This document shows positions 1 to 9,621 of a DNA stretch of 64,000 bases, in pieces; the stretch's first letter is position 1, and each line of letters begins with the position of its first letter. A program made the translations under genes and the position numbers. The notes below the pieces were generated by a model. The model had not been told where the DNA came from. It ran no database searches and was given only the letters and a program-made list of their open reading frames with translations. This DNA comes from Tepidiphilus succinatimandens (GTDB lineage Bacteria > Pseudomonadota > Gammaproteobacteria > Burkholderiales > Rhodocyclaceae). The stretch covers positions 1 to 64,000 of the forward strand of contig NZ_SBIK01000001.1 of assembly GCF_006503695.1 (NCBI RefSeq), given 5' to 3'.

Positions 1-76
1 CTGTCAATACCTTCGAAGCCGGCCCCTTCGTACTGCCTCGACCCGGCTCCACAGGCCTTCCCGCCGCTTCACTCAC
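1..76 (-). CDS. possible N-terminus of a gene leaving the left edge
   Basis: A minus-strand frame opens with GTG at position 76 and stays open to the window edge (about 25 codons, beginning MSEAAGRPVEPGRG). An in-frame TGA lies just upstream at 83-85, so GTG is the only possible start. The other two minus frames are interrupted here. A good-looking promoter (111-139) lies correctly upstream. The visible part has no recognisable domain and no strong ribosome binding site, so this is tentative and no function is proposed. Confidence 0.3.
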   Translation of the reverse strand, partial: MSEAAGRPVEPGRGSTKGPASKVLT

Positions 77-110
77 CCGCTTTCAGCGGCAGCAGCGCGA
101 GAGAGGGCGC

Positions 111-139
111 ATTGTAGGGAAAGGGGGCGAGAAAGGCAA
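111..139 (-). promoter_or_regulatory. candidate sigma70 promoter reading left
   Basis: On the minus strand TTGCCT (139-134) and TACAAT (116-111) are separated by 17 bp, which is the ideal sigma70 layout. Transcription would start near 104 and run off the left edge, through the possible GTG start at 76. It lies downstream of the acnB terminator, so it would serve an independent unit. This is sequence pattern only. Confidence 0.45.
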
Positions 140-164
140 ACAAGAAATTTTGATCCATCCTATA

Positions 165-197
165 ACAAAACGAAAACGGCACCCAGAAAGGTGCCGT
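165..197 (-). terminator. Rho-independent terminator of acnB
   Basis: On the minus strand an 8-bp perfect stem, ACGGCACC/GGTGCCGT (197-176), with a 6-nt loop is followed by a T-rich tract (TTTCGTTTTG). It begins about 55 nt after the acnB stop codon, so acnB appears to be transcribed as a single-gene unit. Confidence 0.85.
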
Positions 198-250
198 CAT
201 CAGTCATCGTGCGCCATCGCTCCGTCAAGGACGGGGCGATGGACGCAGGC

Positions 251-2848
251 TCAGAGCGCGACGCTTTCGGCGACTTCGGCGAACTCAGGGATCTGATCGA
301 AGTTCATGTAGCGATAGATCTCGTTCGCCTTGCTCGTCACCGGCTGCAGGTGCGCGAGGTACTCTTCCACCGTCGGGATGCGGCCGAGCAGCGCACAGAC
401 CGCCGCGAGTTCGGCCGAGCCGAGGTAGACGCGCGTATCTAGCCCCAGCCGGTTGGGGAAGTTGCGCGTCGAGGTCGACATGGCCGTGGAGCCGCGCTTG
501 ATCTGCGCCTGGTTGCCCATGCACAGGGAGCAGCCTGGCACCTCCATGCGAGCGCCGGCGCGGCCGAGGATGCCGTAGTAGCCTTCCTCGCGCAGCATCA
601 TCTCGTCCATCTTGGTGGGCGGGGCGATCCACAGCCGCGCCGGGATGTCGCTCTTGCCTTCGAGCACCTTGGCGGCGGCGCGGAAGTGACCGATGTTGGT
701 CATGCACGAGCCGATGAAGACTTCGTCGATCTTGTCGCCGGCGACTTCCGACAGGCGCTTGACGTCGTCGGGGTCGTTCGGGCAGGCGACGATGGGCTCG
801 GTGATCTCGGAGAGGTCGATCTCGATCACCGCGGCGTACTCGGCATCTGGATCGCGCTCGAGCAGCTGCGGATTTGCAATCCAGTCTTCCATCGCCTTGA
901 TGCGCCGCTCGAGGGTGCGGCGATCCTGATAGCCTTCGGCGATCATCCACTTGAGGAGCGCGATGTTCGAGCGCAGGTATTCGATGATCGGCTCCTTGTC
1001 GAGCTTGACCGTGCAGGCGGCGGCGGAGCGCTCGGCGGAGGCGTCCGACAGTTCGAAGGCTTGTTCGACCTTGAGCTGCGGCAGCCCTTCGATCTCGAGG
1101 ATGCGGCCGGAGAAGATGTTCTTCTTGCCCTTCTTCTCGACGGTGAGGAGCCCTTGCTGGATCGCGTAGTAGGGGATGGCATTGACGAGATCGCGCAGCG
1201 TGATGCCGGGCTGCATTTCGCCCTTGAACTTGACCAGCACCGACTCGGGCATGTCGAGCGGCATGGCGCCGGTGGCGGCGGCGAAGGCCACTAGCCCCGA
1301 ACCGGCCGGGAAGGAGATGCCGATGGGAAAGCGCGTGTGCGAGTCGCCGCCGGTGCCGACGGTGTCGGGCAGCAGCATGCGGTTGAGCCAGGAGTGGATG
1401 ACGCCGTCGCCCGGGCGCAGCGACACGCCACCGCGCTCGGTGATGAATTTCGGCAGCTCGCGGTGCATCTTGACGTCTACGGGCTTGGGATAGGCGGCGG
1501 TGTGGCAGAAGGACTGCATCACGAGGTCGGCGGAGAAGCCGAGGCAGGCGAGGTCTTTGAGTTCGTCGCGCGTCATGGGACCGGTGGTGTCCTGCGAGCC
1601 CACGGTGGTCATACGCGGTTCGCAGTAGGTGCCGGGGCGCACGCCCTGTCCTTCGGGCAGACCGCAGGCGCGACCGACCATTTTCTGCGCCAGGGTAAAG
1701 CCCTTGCCGGTGTCCTTGGGCTGCTGCGGCAGACGGAAGAGCGTGCTCGGCGGCAGGCCAAGCGCTTCGCGCGCCTTGGCGGTGAGCCCCCGGCCGATGA
1801 TGAGCGGGATGCGGCCGCCGGCGCGCACTTCGTCGAGCAGCACCGGGGTCTTGAGGCGAGACTCGGCGATGAGCTCGCCGTTCTTGTAGGCCTTGACTTC
1901 GGCGGTGTCGTGGTCGATGACGAGCTCGACCTCGTCGCCCATTTCCATCTTGCTGACGTCGATCTCGATGGGCAAGGCGCCGGCATCTTCCTGGGTGTTG
2001 AAGAAGATGGGGGCGATCTTGCCGCCGAGGCAGATGCCGCCGTAGCGCTTGTTCGGCACGAAGGGGATGTCCTGGCCGGTCCACCAGATCACGGAGTTGG
2101 TGGCGGACTTGCGCGAGGAGCCGGTACCGACGACGTCACCGACGTAGGCGACGACGTTGCCCTTCTGTTTGAGTTCTTCGATGAGGCGGATCGGGCCGCG
2201 CTGGCCGGGCTCGTCCGGTTCGATGCCGGGACGGGGATTTTTCAGCATCGCCAGGGCGTGCAGCGGAATGTCGGGGCGCGACCAGGCGTCCGGCGCCGGC
2301 GAGAGGTCGTCGGTGTTGGTCTCGCCGGGCACCTTGAAGACGGTGATCTTGATGCGCTCGGGCACGGCGGGGCGGGAAGTGAACCATTCGCCTTCGGCCC
2401 AGGAGCGCAGCACGGCCTGGGCGTTGGCGTTGCCCTGCTCGGCCTTTTCCTTGACGTCGTGGAAATAGTCGAACACCAGCAGCGTCTTCTTGAGTCCTTC
2501 GGCGGCGATGGAGCCGACGAGGGGATCGTCGAGCAGATCGATCAGGGGCTGGACATTGTAGCCGCCGAGCATGGTACCGAGCAGTTCGGTGGCGCGCTCG
2601 CGCGACAGCAGCGGGTTTTTCTCTTCGCCCTTGGCCACGCTCGCGAGGAATTCGGCCTTGACTTTGGCGGCGTCGTCGACGCCGGGCGGCACGCGCTGCT
2701 CGAGCAGTTCGAGCAGGAAAGCCTCTTCGCCGGCAGGCGGTTGGCGCAGCAGCGCGACGAGCTGCTCGGTTTGTTCTTTCGACAGCGGCAAGGGAGGAAT
2801 GCCGAGCGCGGCGCGTTCGGCGGCATGGGCACGATAGGCTTCTAGCAC
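251..2848 (-). CDS. acnB: aconitate hydratase B
   Basis: This is the bifunctional TCA-cycle aconitase, which isomerises citrate to isocitrate; AcnB enzymes also act as 2-methylisocitrate dehydratases. It is 865 aa, the usual AcnB length, and has AcnB rather than AcnA architecture: an N-terminal HEAT-like domain beginning [12 protein letters not shown], then the swivel domain, then the catalytic domains. The 4Fe-4S ligands are visible in [10 protein letters not shown] and GCSLCMGN, and the substrate motif DSHTRFP is present. Two in-frame GTG codons occur at the 5' end. The one at 2848 is chosen because the Shine-Dalgarno GAGGTG overlaps the first (2857) and lies 8 nt before the second, and because the protein then begins like other AcnB proteins. 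It is divergent from acnA and shares its operator region. Confidence 0.97.
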   Translation of the reverse strand: MLEAYRAHAAERAALGIPPLPLSKEQTEQLVALLRQPPAGEEAFLLELLEQRVPPGVDDAAKVKAEFLASVAKGEEKNPLLSRERATELLGTMLGGYNVQPLIDLLDDPLVGSIAAEGLKKTLLVFDYFHDVKEKAEQGNANAQAVLRSWAEGEWFTSRPAVPERIKITVFKVPGETNTDDLSPAPDAWSRPDIPLHALAMLKNPRPGIEPDEPGQRGPIRLIEELKQKGNVVAYVGDVVGTGSSRKSATNSVIWWTGQDIPFVPNKRYGGICLGGKIAPIFFNTQEDAGALPIEIDVSKMEMGDEVELVIDHDTAEVKAYKNGELIAESRLKTPVLLDEVRAGGRIPLIIGRGLTAKAREALGLPPSTLFRLPQQPKDTGKGFTLAQKMVGRACGLPEGQGVRPGTYCEPRMTTVGSQDTTGPMTRDELKDLACLGFSADLVMQSFCHTAAYPKPVDVKMHRELPKFITERGGVSLRPGDGVIHSWLNRMLLPDTVGTGGDSHTRFPIGISFPAGSGLVAFAAATGAMPLDMPESVLVKFKGEMQPGITLRDLVNAIPYYAIQQGLLTVEKKGKKNIFSGRILEIEGLPQLKVEQAFELSDASAERSAAACTVKLDKEPIIEYLRSNIALLKWMIAEGYQDRRTLERRIKAMEDWIANPQLLERDPDAEYAAVIEIDLSEITEPIVACPNDPDDVKRLSEVAGDKIDEVFIGSCMTNIGHFRAAAKVLEGKSDIPARLWIAPPTKMDEMMLREEGYYGILGRAGARMEVPGCSLCMGNQAQIKRGSTAMSTSTRNFPNRLGLDTRVYLGSAELAAVCALLGRIPTVEEYLAHLQPVTSKANEIYRYMNFDQIPEFAEVAESVAL

Positions 2849-2904
2849 GACGATCACCTCATCTGGGTTTGGGTCGAAAACCGCGGAAAGCGAACAGGTT
2901 CGAT

Positions 2905-2925
2905 ATTATATGTCTTTTATAAGAC
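2905..2925. promoter_or_regulatory. palindromic operator in the acnB/acnA divergent promoter
   Basis: GTCTTTTATAAGAC (2912-2925) is a near-perfect inverted repeat, matching in 6 of 7 pairs. It directly abuts a consensus -10 hexamer TATAAT on the minus strand (2910-2905), so for acnB it sits in the spacer between -10 and -35, a position expected to give repression. The same motif is found in the prpE promoter at 25039-25052. GntR-family regulators of TCA and methylcitrate genes are the likely class of binder in betaproteobacteria, but no regulator gene is in the window. Confidence 0.6.
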
Positions 2926-3092
2926 TTGGGCGTCCCCCGGCTCATTGTACCAAAGGGCAAGGCGCAAAAAACCCTCGATCGGAACGATAATTCGCTTCGA
3001 TCGACCCTGCACGGCAATCGGGTCGAAGATGTTCTAGACTATTGCCAGACGGCGAAACCGTTTCGACCAGCGTTTTTCATAGGAGGTGTCCG

Positions 3093-5810
3093 ATGTCCGT
3101 TGCTGCCGCTACGCTCAAGACCTTCCACATCCCGGGCGTCGGGACGGGGAAATTCCACGACCTTCAGGCGCTGGAGGCGCTCGGGATCGGCTCGGTGCGA
3201 CGCCTGCCGGTGTCGATACGGCTCGTGCTGGAGTCGCTCGTGCGCAATTGCGACGGGGTGCGCGTGGAGGAACGGCACGTGCGCGAGCTCGCCAACTGGC
3301 AGCCGCAAGGGAAACGCACCGAGGAGATCCCTTTCGTCGTCGCCCGGGTGGTGCTACAGGATTTCACCGGCGTGCCGCTGCTGTGCGACCTGGCGGCGAT
3401 GCGCTCGACGGCGGCCGGCATGGGGAAAAAACCCAAGGCGATCGAGCCGCTCGTGCCCGTCGATCTGGTGGTCGACCATTCGGTGCAGGTGGATTACTAC
3501 GGTACGCCGGATGCGCTGCGCAAGAACATGGAGCAGGAATTTGCGCGCAACCGCGAGCGCTACCAGTTCATGAAATGGGGGATGCAGGCGTTCGACACCT
3601 TCCGCGTCGTCCCGCCGGGCATCGGCATCATCCACCAGGTAAACCTCGAATACCTCTTCCGCGGCGTGCAGCGGCAGGATAGTGCCGAAGGCCCCGTCTA
3701 TTACCCCGACACGCTGGTGGGGACCGACAGCCACACGACCATGATCAACGCCGTGGGCGTGGTCGGCTGGGGCGTGGGCGGAATCGAGGCCGAGGCGGCC
3801 ATGCTCGGCCAGCCAATCTATTTCCTCACCCCCGACGTGGTCGGGGTGGAACTGGTCGGCTCGCTTCCCGAAGGGGTCACCGCCACCGACCTCGTGCTTA
3901 CCATCACCGAGATGCTGCGCAAGGCGAAAGTGGTGGGGCAGTTCGTGGAATTCTTTGGCGAGGGCGCAGCGAGCCTGAGCGTGCCCGATCGTGCCACCAT
4001 CGCCAACATGGCGCCCGAATACGGCGCCACCATGGGTTTCTTCCCGGTGGACGAGAAGACGCTGGAGTACCTGCGCGCCACCGGCCGCACGCAGGAGGAA
4101 ATCGCCGCGTTCGAAGCCTACTTCCGGGCACAGAACCTCTTCGGCATACCGCGTGCGGGCGAGATCGACTATACGCGCACGCTGCGACTCGACCTCTCCA
4201 CCGTGCGCGCCTCGCTCGCCGGCCCGAAACGACCGCAGGATCGCATCGAGCTGCAGGCGATGAAGTCGAACTTCGAAACGCTCTTTTCCAAACCCGGGAG
4301 CGAAAACGGTTTCGGCAAGCCGGCCGAGGAGCTGGGCAAGCGCTACCCGGTGCCGGGCCGCGAGGGGCTCACGCTCGGGCATGGCGACGTGCTCATCGCT
4401 GCGATCACTTCCTGCACCAACACGAGCAACCCGGCAGTGCTCATCGCCGCGGGACTACTGGCGAAGAAGGCGGTCGAGAAGGGTCTGAGCGTGTCGCCGC
4501 ACATCAAGACCTCGCTCGCCCCGGGTTCGCGGGTGGTCACCGAATACCTGCAGAAAGCGGGGCTGCTCGAGCCACTGGCCAAGCTGGGGTTTGCGCTTGC
4601 CGGCTACGGGTGCACGACCTGCATTGGCAACGCCGGCGACCTCGCCCCCGAGCTCAACCAGGCGATCACCGAGAACGATCTCGTGGTGGCGGCGGTGCTC
4701 TCGGGCAACCGCAACTTCGAGGCGCGCATCCACCCCAACATCCGGGCGAATTACCTCGCCTCTCCCCCCTTGGTGGTGGCCTTCGCCATCGCCGGACGGG
4801 TGAACGTCGATCTCACGAGCGAGCCGCTGGGCACGGGCGCCGACGGCAAGCCGGTCTATCTGCGCGACATCTGGCCGAGCAGCGAGGAGATCCACGCCGT
4901 CCTGCCCTACGCCAACGATCCCGAAGTCTTCCGGCGCCTCTACCGCGATTTCACCAAGGATCACGACCTGTGGAATGCCATCCCGGCGCCCACGGGCGAG
5001 GTCTACGATTGGCCGAAGTCGACCTACATCGCCCGGCCGCCCTTCTTCGACGATTTCTCCATGCAGCCGCCGGGGGTGCAGCCGATCACGGGTGCCAAGG
5101 CCTTGCTGCTGCTGGGCGACTCGGTCACCACCGACCACATCTCCCCCGCGGGTTCCATTCCCGAAAACTCGCCCGCCGGTCAATGGCTCAAGGCGCACGG
5201 GGTGGAGCGCAAGGATTTCAACTCCTATGGGGCGCGGCGCGGCAACCACGAGGTGATGGTGCGCGGCACCTTCGCCAATGTCCGGCTGAAGAACCTGATG
5301 CTGCCGCCCAAGCCCGACGGCAGCCGCATCGAGGGGGGCTATACGCTGCTCGATGGCAAGCAGACCACCGTCTATGAGGCGGCCATGGCCTACCGCGAGC
5401 GCGGCATCCCGACGGTGGTCTTCGCCGGCGAGGAGTACGGCACCGGTTCTTCGCGCGACTGGGCGGCCAAAGGGACGATGCTCCTGGGCATCCGGGCGGT
5501 GATCGCCCGCAGCTTCGAGCGCATCCACCGCTCCAACCTGGTGGGCATGGGCGTACTGCCGCTGCAGTTCCTGGGCGAGGATTCGTGGCAGAAGCTGGGC
5601 ATCGACGGCTCCGAGACCTTCGACATCCTGGGGCTCGATGAAGCACGGCTCGCGCCGCAGCAGCAGCTCACCTTGCGCATCCGCCGCGCCGACGGCAGCA
5701 CGCAAGAGGTTCCGGTGCTCTCGCGCATCGACACGCCCATCGAGGTGGAATACTACCGCCACGGCGGGATCCTCCCCTACGTGCTGCGCCAGATCCTGGC
5801 GCGCGTTTGA
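3093..5810 (+). CDS. acnA: aconitate hydratase A
   Basis: This monomeric aconitase of the AcnA/IRP1 type is 905 aa (E. coli AcnA is 891). Diagnostic motifs are [19 protein letters not shown], the first cluster cysteine in TSCTNTSNP, the CxxC pair in GCTTCIGN, and [12 protein letters not shown] in the swivel domain. An upstream in-frame start at 3042 exists. ATG 3093 is preferred because AGGAGGTG lies just before it and the protein then begins [11 protein letters not shown]. No prpF or prpC neighbours are present, so AcnD is less likely than AcnA. It is divergent from acnB, so the organism has both aconitases under one regulatory region. A candidate -10 (GATAAT, 2986-2991) lies in the leader. 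Confidence 0.96.
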   Translation: MSVAAATLKTFHIPGVGTGKFHDLQALEALGIGSVRRLPVSIRLVLESLVRNCDGVRVEERHVRELANWQPQGKRTEEIPFVVARVVLQDFTGVPLLCDLAAMRSTAAGMGKKPKAIEPLVPVDLVVDHSVQVDYYGTPDALRKNMEQEFARNRERYQFMKWGMQAFDTFRVVPPGIGIIHQVNLEYLFRGVQRQDSAEGPVYYPDTLVGTDSHTTMINAVGVVGWGVGGIEAEAAMLGQPIYFLTPDVVGVELVGSLPEGVTATDLVLTITEMLRKAKVVGQFVEFFGEGAASLSVPDRATIANMAPEYGATMGFFPVDEKTLEYLRATGRTQEEIAAFEAYFRAQNLFGIPRAGEIDYTRTLRLDLSTVRASLAGPKRPQDRIELQAMKSNFETLFSKPGSENGFGKPAEELGKRYPVPGREGLTLGHGDVLIAAITSCTNTSNPAVLIAAGLLAKKAVEKGLSVSPHIKTSLAPGSRVVTEYLQKAGLLEPLAKLGFALAGYGCTTCIGNAGDLAPELNQAITENDLVVAAVLSGNRNFEARIHPNIRANYLASPPLVVAFAIAGRVNVDLTSEPLGTGADGKPVYLRDIWPSSEEIHAVLPYANDPEVFRRLYRDFTKDHDLWNAIPAPTGEVYDWPKSTYIARPPFFDDFSMQPPGVQPITGAKALLLLGDSVTTDHISPAGSIPENSPAGQWLKAHGVERKDFNSYGARRGNHEVMVRGTFANVRLKNLMLPPKPDGSRIEGGYTLLDGKQTTVYEAAMAYRERGIPTVVFAGEEYGTGSSRDWAAKGTMLLGIRAVIARSFERIHRSNLVGMGVLPLQFLGEDSWQKLGIDGSETFDILGLDEARLAPQQQLTLRIRRADGSTQEVPVLSRIDTPIEVEYYRHGGILPYVLRQILARV

Positions 5811-5818
5811 TCGATCCG

Positions 5819-5838
5819 CCCCCGCCTTCGGGTGGGGG
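5819..5838 (+). terminator. GC-rich hairpin after acnA
   Basis: CCCCCGCC-TTCG-GGTGGGGG forms a very stable stem with a UUCG-type tetraloop, 8 nt after the acnA stop. There is no T-tract, so it is either a weak terminator or an mRNA 3'-end protector ahead of the next gene. Confidence 0.45.
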
Positions 5839-5861
5839 TGCCTCCTTGGCTAGGAGCCGTC

Positions 5862-6245
5862 GTGAACCCGGAAAAAGTCGTCTTCGGTTTCTTCATCCTA
5901 CTGGCGGCCACGCTCAACTTCGGCTTTTTCATCGGCGATATCGGGGTGGCCGCCTACCACGACGTCTATGAACTCTTCGCCGCGCTGGTCGTGAGCCTGA
6001 TCGCCACCATCCTGAAGCTGGGCGATCGCACCCAGATCGGGGCAGTGCACCTGGCCACCTCGCTCGTGGCCGACCTGCAGCTGATCACCGCCGCCATCGT
6101 CTGGGCCTATGCCGAACATGCCACCGCGGCCGGCCTCACGCCGGAGATGGTTGCGCGTATCGTCTCGCTCTCGGGCGGGGCCTTGCTCGCCAACCTCGTG
6201 TCGGTCACCATTCTCGTGGCCGAGACGCTGATGCAACGCCGCTGA
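5862..6245 (+). CDS. small DUF6394-like inner-membrane protein
   Basis: A 127-aa protein with about three hydrophobic helices (residues roughly 6-24, 33-52 and 65-85) and a further hydrophobic C-terminal stretch. The phrase FGFFILLAATLNFGFFIGD and the segment GDRTQIGAVHLATSLVADLQL resemble, as I recall them, small DUF6394 proteins found next to potassium-channel genes; this is from memory, not a search. Start: GTG 5862 has AGGAG 8 nt upstream, whereas an earlier in-frame GTG at 5832 falls inside a stable hairpin and has no ribosome binding site. The next gene, a potassium channel, begins 10 nt after its stop, so the two are almost certainly co-transcribed. An accessory or regulatory subunit is possible but unproven. 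Confidence 0.8.
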   Translation: MNPEKVVFGFFILLAATLNFGFFIGDIGVAAYHDVYELFAALVVSLIATILKLGDRTQIGAVHLATSLVADLQLITAAIVWAYAEHATAAGLTPEMVARIVSLSGGALLANLVSVTILVAETLMQRR

Positions 6246-6255
6246 GCCCTCCCCC

Positions 6256-7983
6256 ATGAACGTCGAAGGGCCAGACCGCAATTTCAGCGTCATCCTGCTG
6301 GTTTTACGGCGGCTGCGCGGTCCCCTGATCCTGATGGTGACCCTCTTCACGCTATCGGTATTGGGTATGGCGCTCGCCCCCGGCCCGCCCGATGCCGAAG
6401 GTCGACCGACGCATCTGAGCCTCTTTCACGCCTTCTACTTCGTGAGTTACACCGCCACGACCATCGGGTTCGGCGAAGTCCCCGGGGCGTTCTCCGATGC
6501 GCAGCGCCTGTGGGCGATCGTCGTGATTTACCTGAGCGTGCTTGCCTGGGCCTACCTGCTCAAGCAGACGGTCACCTTGATGCAGGACGAAGCGCTACGT
6601 CGGGCGGTGGCGGCGCTCGGCTTCGCACGCCGGGTCCGGCGCTTACACCATCCTTTCGTCCTGATCGCCGGTTTCGGCGAAACGGGGGCGCAGCTTGCAT
6701 TGGCCCTGGATCGTGAAGGCATCGCGACGGTGGCGCTCGATCTCGACCCGAAGAAGATCGAGCGCGCGGAAATGATGGAATTCGTCCACCCACCCGTCAC
6801 CCTGGCGGCGGATGCAAGCGACCCGAACGTGCTGCTTGCCGCCGGCTTGCGCCAGCCGCGCTGCGCTGCCGTGGCGGCGATGACCGACGACGACGCGGCC
6901 AACCTGGCGGTGACGGTAACCCAGGGTCTGCTCGCGCCACGCCTGCCCACCGTTTGCCGCGCCGAGCACGACGCCACGGTGGCCAATATGGCCGAATTCG
7001 CCACGACGGCGATCATCGATCCCTTCCACGTCTTTCAAAACGACCTGGCGCTCGCGCTCGAACATCCGGCCGTCTGGCGGGTGCGCCAGATATTGCTCGA
7101 CATGCCGATGGACGAGATTCGCACCGACCGACCGCCTCCACGGGGCAGATGGATCATCTGCGGCGCGGGGCGCCTGGGTCTGGCGGCAGAGGCGGCGCTG
7201 CGCGGCAGTGAGCTCGAACTGGTGGTGATCGACCGCGCCGCCACGGACGGGGGCAAGCATTCAGAATGGATCACGGGCGATGCCACCCAGGCGGAAGTCT
7301 TGCGGCGAGCAGGAATCGAGAAAGCGGTCGGTATCGTCGCAGCCACATCCAATGACATCGACAACATTTCGATCCTCGTCGCCGCCCGCCGCCTCAACCC
7401 CTCGCTCTACACCATCGTGCGGCAGAACCGCAGACGCAACGAAGCGCTCTTTGCCGCTTTCCACTACGACCTGCGCGTGGTGCCACGCCACCTCGTCGCT
7501 GCCGAGGCGCTCGCGTGGTTGCGTCTGCCGGAGATTCCCGCCTTCCTTGCCTGGCTCGCGAACGCCCCGCAAGAACTCGCCCATGATCTGCAGGAAACGC
7601 TGCTGCGCCTGCGACGGCATGGCCCCTTGCGCAACCTGAAGATCGCGATTCTGCCGCAAACCGCTCCTGCGTTGTGGCACGCGCTGGCCGATGATTCCGG
7701 GGTCACGCTCGAGCGGCTGCTGCGCTCGCCTTCCCTGCGGCCAGAACCGTTGGCATTGCGGGTACTGGCGCTGGAGCGCGAAGGGCATTGGCAGCCCTTG
7801 CCGGAGCCGTCGACCCTCTTGCGGCGGGGCGACGTATTGCTGGTAAGCGGTACCGCCGCGGCGCTTGCCGACCTGAAAGAAATCTGCGGCTATGAGCCGA
7901 CCCTCTACTACGTGCTCGAAGGCCGCGAGCGACCGCAGACTTGGCTGGGACGATGGTGGGCGAAACGCGCCCCGGAGGGATGA
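6256..7983 (+). CDS. potassium channel with two RCK (TrkA-N) domains
   Basis: A 575-aa ion-channel protein. Transmembrane helices lie at about 22-42 and 85-105, and the pore loop between them contains the selectivity filter TIGFGE (residues 69-74, a variant of TVGYG). Two cytoplasmic RCK/TrkA-N regulatory domains follow, with Rossmann motifs GFGETG (about residue 140) and GAGRLG (about residue 300), and a TrkA-C-like end at roughly 500-560. This is a bacterial ligand-gated K+ channel architecture with both RCK domains on one chain, so four chains would form the pore and ring. The ligand (nucleotide or ion) cannot be told. It follows the DUF6394-like gene by 10 nt, and the HIT gene starts 2 nt after its stop, suggesting one unit. 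Confidence 0.92.
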   Translation: MNVEGPDRNFSVILLVLRRLRGPLILMVTLFTLSVLGMALAPGPPDAEGRPTHLSLFHAFYFVSYTATTIGFGEVPGAFSDAQRLWAIVVIYLSVLAWAYLLKQTVTLMQDEALRRAVAALGFARRVRRLHHPFVLIAGFGETGAQLALALDREGIATVALDLDPKKIERAEMMEFVHPPVTLAADASDPNVLLAAGLRQPRCAAVAAMTDDDAANLAVTVTQGLLAPRLPTVCRAEHDATVANMAEFATTAIIDPFHVFQNDLALALEHPAVWRVRQILLDMPMDEIRTDRPPPRGRWIICGAGRLGLAAEAALRGSELELVVIDRAATDGGKHSEWITGDATQAEVLRRAGIEKAVGIVAATSNDIDNISILVAARRLNPSLYTIVRQNRRRNEALFAAFHYDLRVVPRHLVAAEALAWLRLPEIPAFLAWLANAPQELAHDLQETLLRLRRHGPLRNLKIAILPQTAPALWHALADDSGVTLERLLRSPSLRPEPLALRVLALEREGHWQPLPEPSTLLRRGDVLLVSGTAAALADLKEICGYEPTLYYVLEGRERPQTWLGRWWAKRAPEG

Positions 7984-7985
7984 GC

Positions 7986-8828
7986 ATGGCACCCTGGAGT
8001 GAACGCATCCGTGCCGTTGCCGAACGGGCACTCGCCTGCGGCGCTCTGGAGCCGATCGCCACCGAGGCGCTCGAGCGCCATGAACAGGGGTTCCCCTTCG
8101 TGCTGCGCTGGGTCTCGACGCTGGCGCACAAACCGCACCCCAGAAACGATGCAGGGCGCAACCCCTTCCTGCCGCCCGAGCCGGAACTCACGGTCGGCGC
8201 GCTCGGCAAGCGGCACCTGGTGGTACTCAACAAGTACCCCGTCTTTGCCGGCCATACCCTCATCGTCACGCGCGAGTTCGAGCCGCAGACGGCGCCGCTT
8301 TCCGGCGACGATTTTCTTGCCTGGCATGCGCTGCTCGCCGAAGGGGGGCTGGGGTTCTACAACGGCGGAGAGATCGCCGGAGCGAGCCAGCCGCACCGTC
8401 ATCTGCAGTGGCTCCCGGAGGGTCATCTGGGCGAAAACCAACTCCGCGCCTTCCTGCCTCCCGGCGAAACCGGTTGGGCGGAACTGCCGTGGGCGGCCTG
8501 GCGCGAGCCGTTACCCATGCATACCGAAAGCGCCGCCTGGGCTGCAGCGGCCCGCCGCGCCTACCGCGCCGCGCTCGCCTCAATGGGTTGGCATGACGAG
8601 GCGCCGCAGCTGCCGCCTTACGACCTCCTGCTGCGGCTCGATCGCCTGTTCTTCATCCCGCGCCGGGTCGAGCGACTCGCGGGCGTGTCGGTCAACGCGC
8701 TGGGCTATGCCGGTTCGCTCTTTGCCGCCTCCCCAGAAAAACTGCGCGCGCTCGCCGCGCTCGACCTGGTCGCAGGGCTATGCACCCTCGGCTGGCCCCG
8801 CGCCGAGCTCGCCTCGGGCAAACGCTGA
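7986..8828 (+). CDS. ATP adenylyltransferase / Ap4A phosphorylase (HIT superfamily)
   Basis: A 280-aa protein of the long Ap4A-phosphorylase branch of the HIT superfamily, which cleaves diadenosine tetraphosphate to ATP and ADP. The histidine triad is visible as QPHRHLQWLP (about residues 136-145), in the HxHxQ form typical of this branch. HLVVLNKYPVFAGHTL upstream is the conserved beta-strand region. Two ATGs lie at 7980 and 7986; GGAGG at 7974-7978 leaves proper spacing only for 7986. It is tightly linked to the potassium channel. Its 3' end overlaps the convergent methyltransferase gene by 51 bp. Confidence 0.88.
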   Translation: MAPWSERIRAVAERALACGALEPIATEALERHEQGFPFVLRWVSTLAHKPHPRNDAGRNPFLPPEPELTVGALGKRHLVVLNKYPVFAGHTLIVTREFEPQTAPLSGDDFLAWHALLAEGGLGFYNGGEIAGASQPHRHLQWLPEGHLGENQLRAFLPPGETGWAELPWAAWREPLPMHTESAAWAAAARRAYRAALASMGWHDEAPQLPPYDLLLRLDRLFFIPRRVERLAGVSVNALGYAGSLFAASPEKLRALAALDLVAGLCTLGWPRAELASGKR

Positions 8829-9488
8829 GAGATCGGCGGTGACGCGCCACAGCGTCTGCCCCGAATCCCGGTACTTGCGCTCGAAAGGCGTCATCGGCTC
8901 CTCGGGCACGAATGGGGTGCATTCGCCCCGTATCCCCGAAAGGGCCAGCGCGGCGATGAGCTCGCGGGCATAGACCGACCAGTTGGTACGGCACTCGAAG
9001 CGTCCGCCGAGTTGCAGCACGGTAGGCCAAACGGGATGCGCATACCAGCGCCGCCCAAGGTGCCCGATCTTGGGCCATGGGTTGGGATAGAGCCACCAAT
9101 GCTCGCGCACCGGAACGCTGGCTTCCAGCGCCAGGCGCCAGAAGTCGATCACGTCGGCGCGCACGAAACGCAGGTTCTCGGGCCAGGTCGCGCGCGGATA
9201 GGGTTTCTGCCGCGAGAGCCGCTCTTGCGATTGGTCCACACCGACGACGAAAGCCTCAGGGCTGCGCCGCGCCAGCAGGATCGTCGACCAACCCACACCG
9301 CAGCCGGAATCGAGGATCCACGGCGAGCGCCCGTCCCATGCGGCGAGCGTCTCTTCGAAGGCGGCGAGGTTATAGGGCGCGTAGGGTTTGCGGAAGGACC
9401 GAGCGAGATGGCGGCGCACGAGTTCGGGCAGGCGCTCGTGCACCTCGCCCTGGGCGCTCGTCGGGATGCGGGAGATGCCGTAACTCAT
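8778..9488 (-). CDS. tRNA (guanine-N7)-methyltransferase-like protein (TrmB family)
   Basis: A 236-aa SAM-dependent methyltransferase. The SAM site is SGCGVGWSTI (motif I), followed by VGVDQSQERL (motif II). The signature YPNPWPKIGHLGRRWYAHP and the C-terminal PFERKYRDSGQ match the TrmB pattern, in which substrate residues follow a PWPK motif. TrmB makes m7G46 in tRNA. The sequence diverges from E. coli TrmB in the first 45 residues, so a TrmB paralogue with another RNA target is possible; I leave the symbol empty. The gene is convergent with the HIT gene and overlaps its last 51 bp. Confidence 0.8.
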   Translation of the reverse strand: MSYGISRIPTSAQGEVHERLPELVRRHLARSFRKPYAPYNLAAFEETLAAWDGRSPWILDSGCGVGWSTILLARRSPEAFVVGVDQSQERLSRQKPYPRATWPENLRFVRADVIDFWRLALEASVPVREHWWLYPNPWPKIGHLGRRWYAHPVWPTVLQLGGRFECRTNWSVYARELIAALALSGIRGECTPFVPEEPMTPFERKYRDSGQTLWRVTADLSAFARGELGAGPAEGA

Positions 9489-9530
9489 GATCGCTCAGAG
9501 GAAAGAAAGGGGAATTTTAACGAAAACCCC

Positions 9531-9559
9531 TTGCCCCGACTGGATCGATCGGCGATAAT
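9531..9559 (+). promoter_or_regulatory. rpmE promoter
   Basis: TTGCCC (9531-9536) and GATAAT (9554-9559) are separated by 17 bp. Transcription would start near 9566, giving a leader of about 56 nt before rpmE. Confidence 0.65.
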
Positions 9560-9580
9560 TTGCGTTTTCTCCAAGCAAAA

Positions 9581-9601
9581 GGATGGCCAAATCCGCCATC
9601 C
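9581..9601 (+). promoter_or_regulatory. hairpin in the rpmE leader
   Basis: GGATGGC-CAAATCC-GCCATCC is a perfect 7-bp stem with a 7-nt loop inside the predicted rpmE 5' UTR, ending 20 nt before the start codon. Ribosomal-protein leaders often fold like this for autogenous control, and L31 leader motifs are known in several phyla; whether this one works that way is inference. Confidence 0.45.
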
Positions 9602-9621
9602 GCCCGATCCCGAGGTGCCCC

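Noticed and set aside
1337-2845. 502-codon plus-strand frame opposite acnB
   Set aside because: Antisense shadow; the acnB frame carries all cluster cysteines and a proper start.
4455-5762. 435-codon minus-strand frame opposite acnA
   Set aside because: Antisense shadow of acnA without any family features.
3093-5810. acnA as the methylcitrate dehydratase AcnD
   Set aside because: AcnD normally neighbours prpF and prpC, which are absent here; motifs are those of general AcnA.
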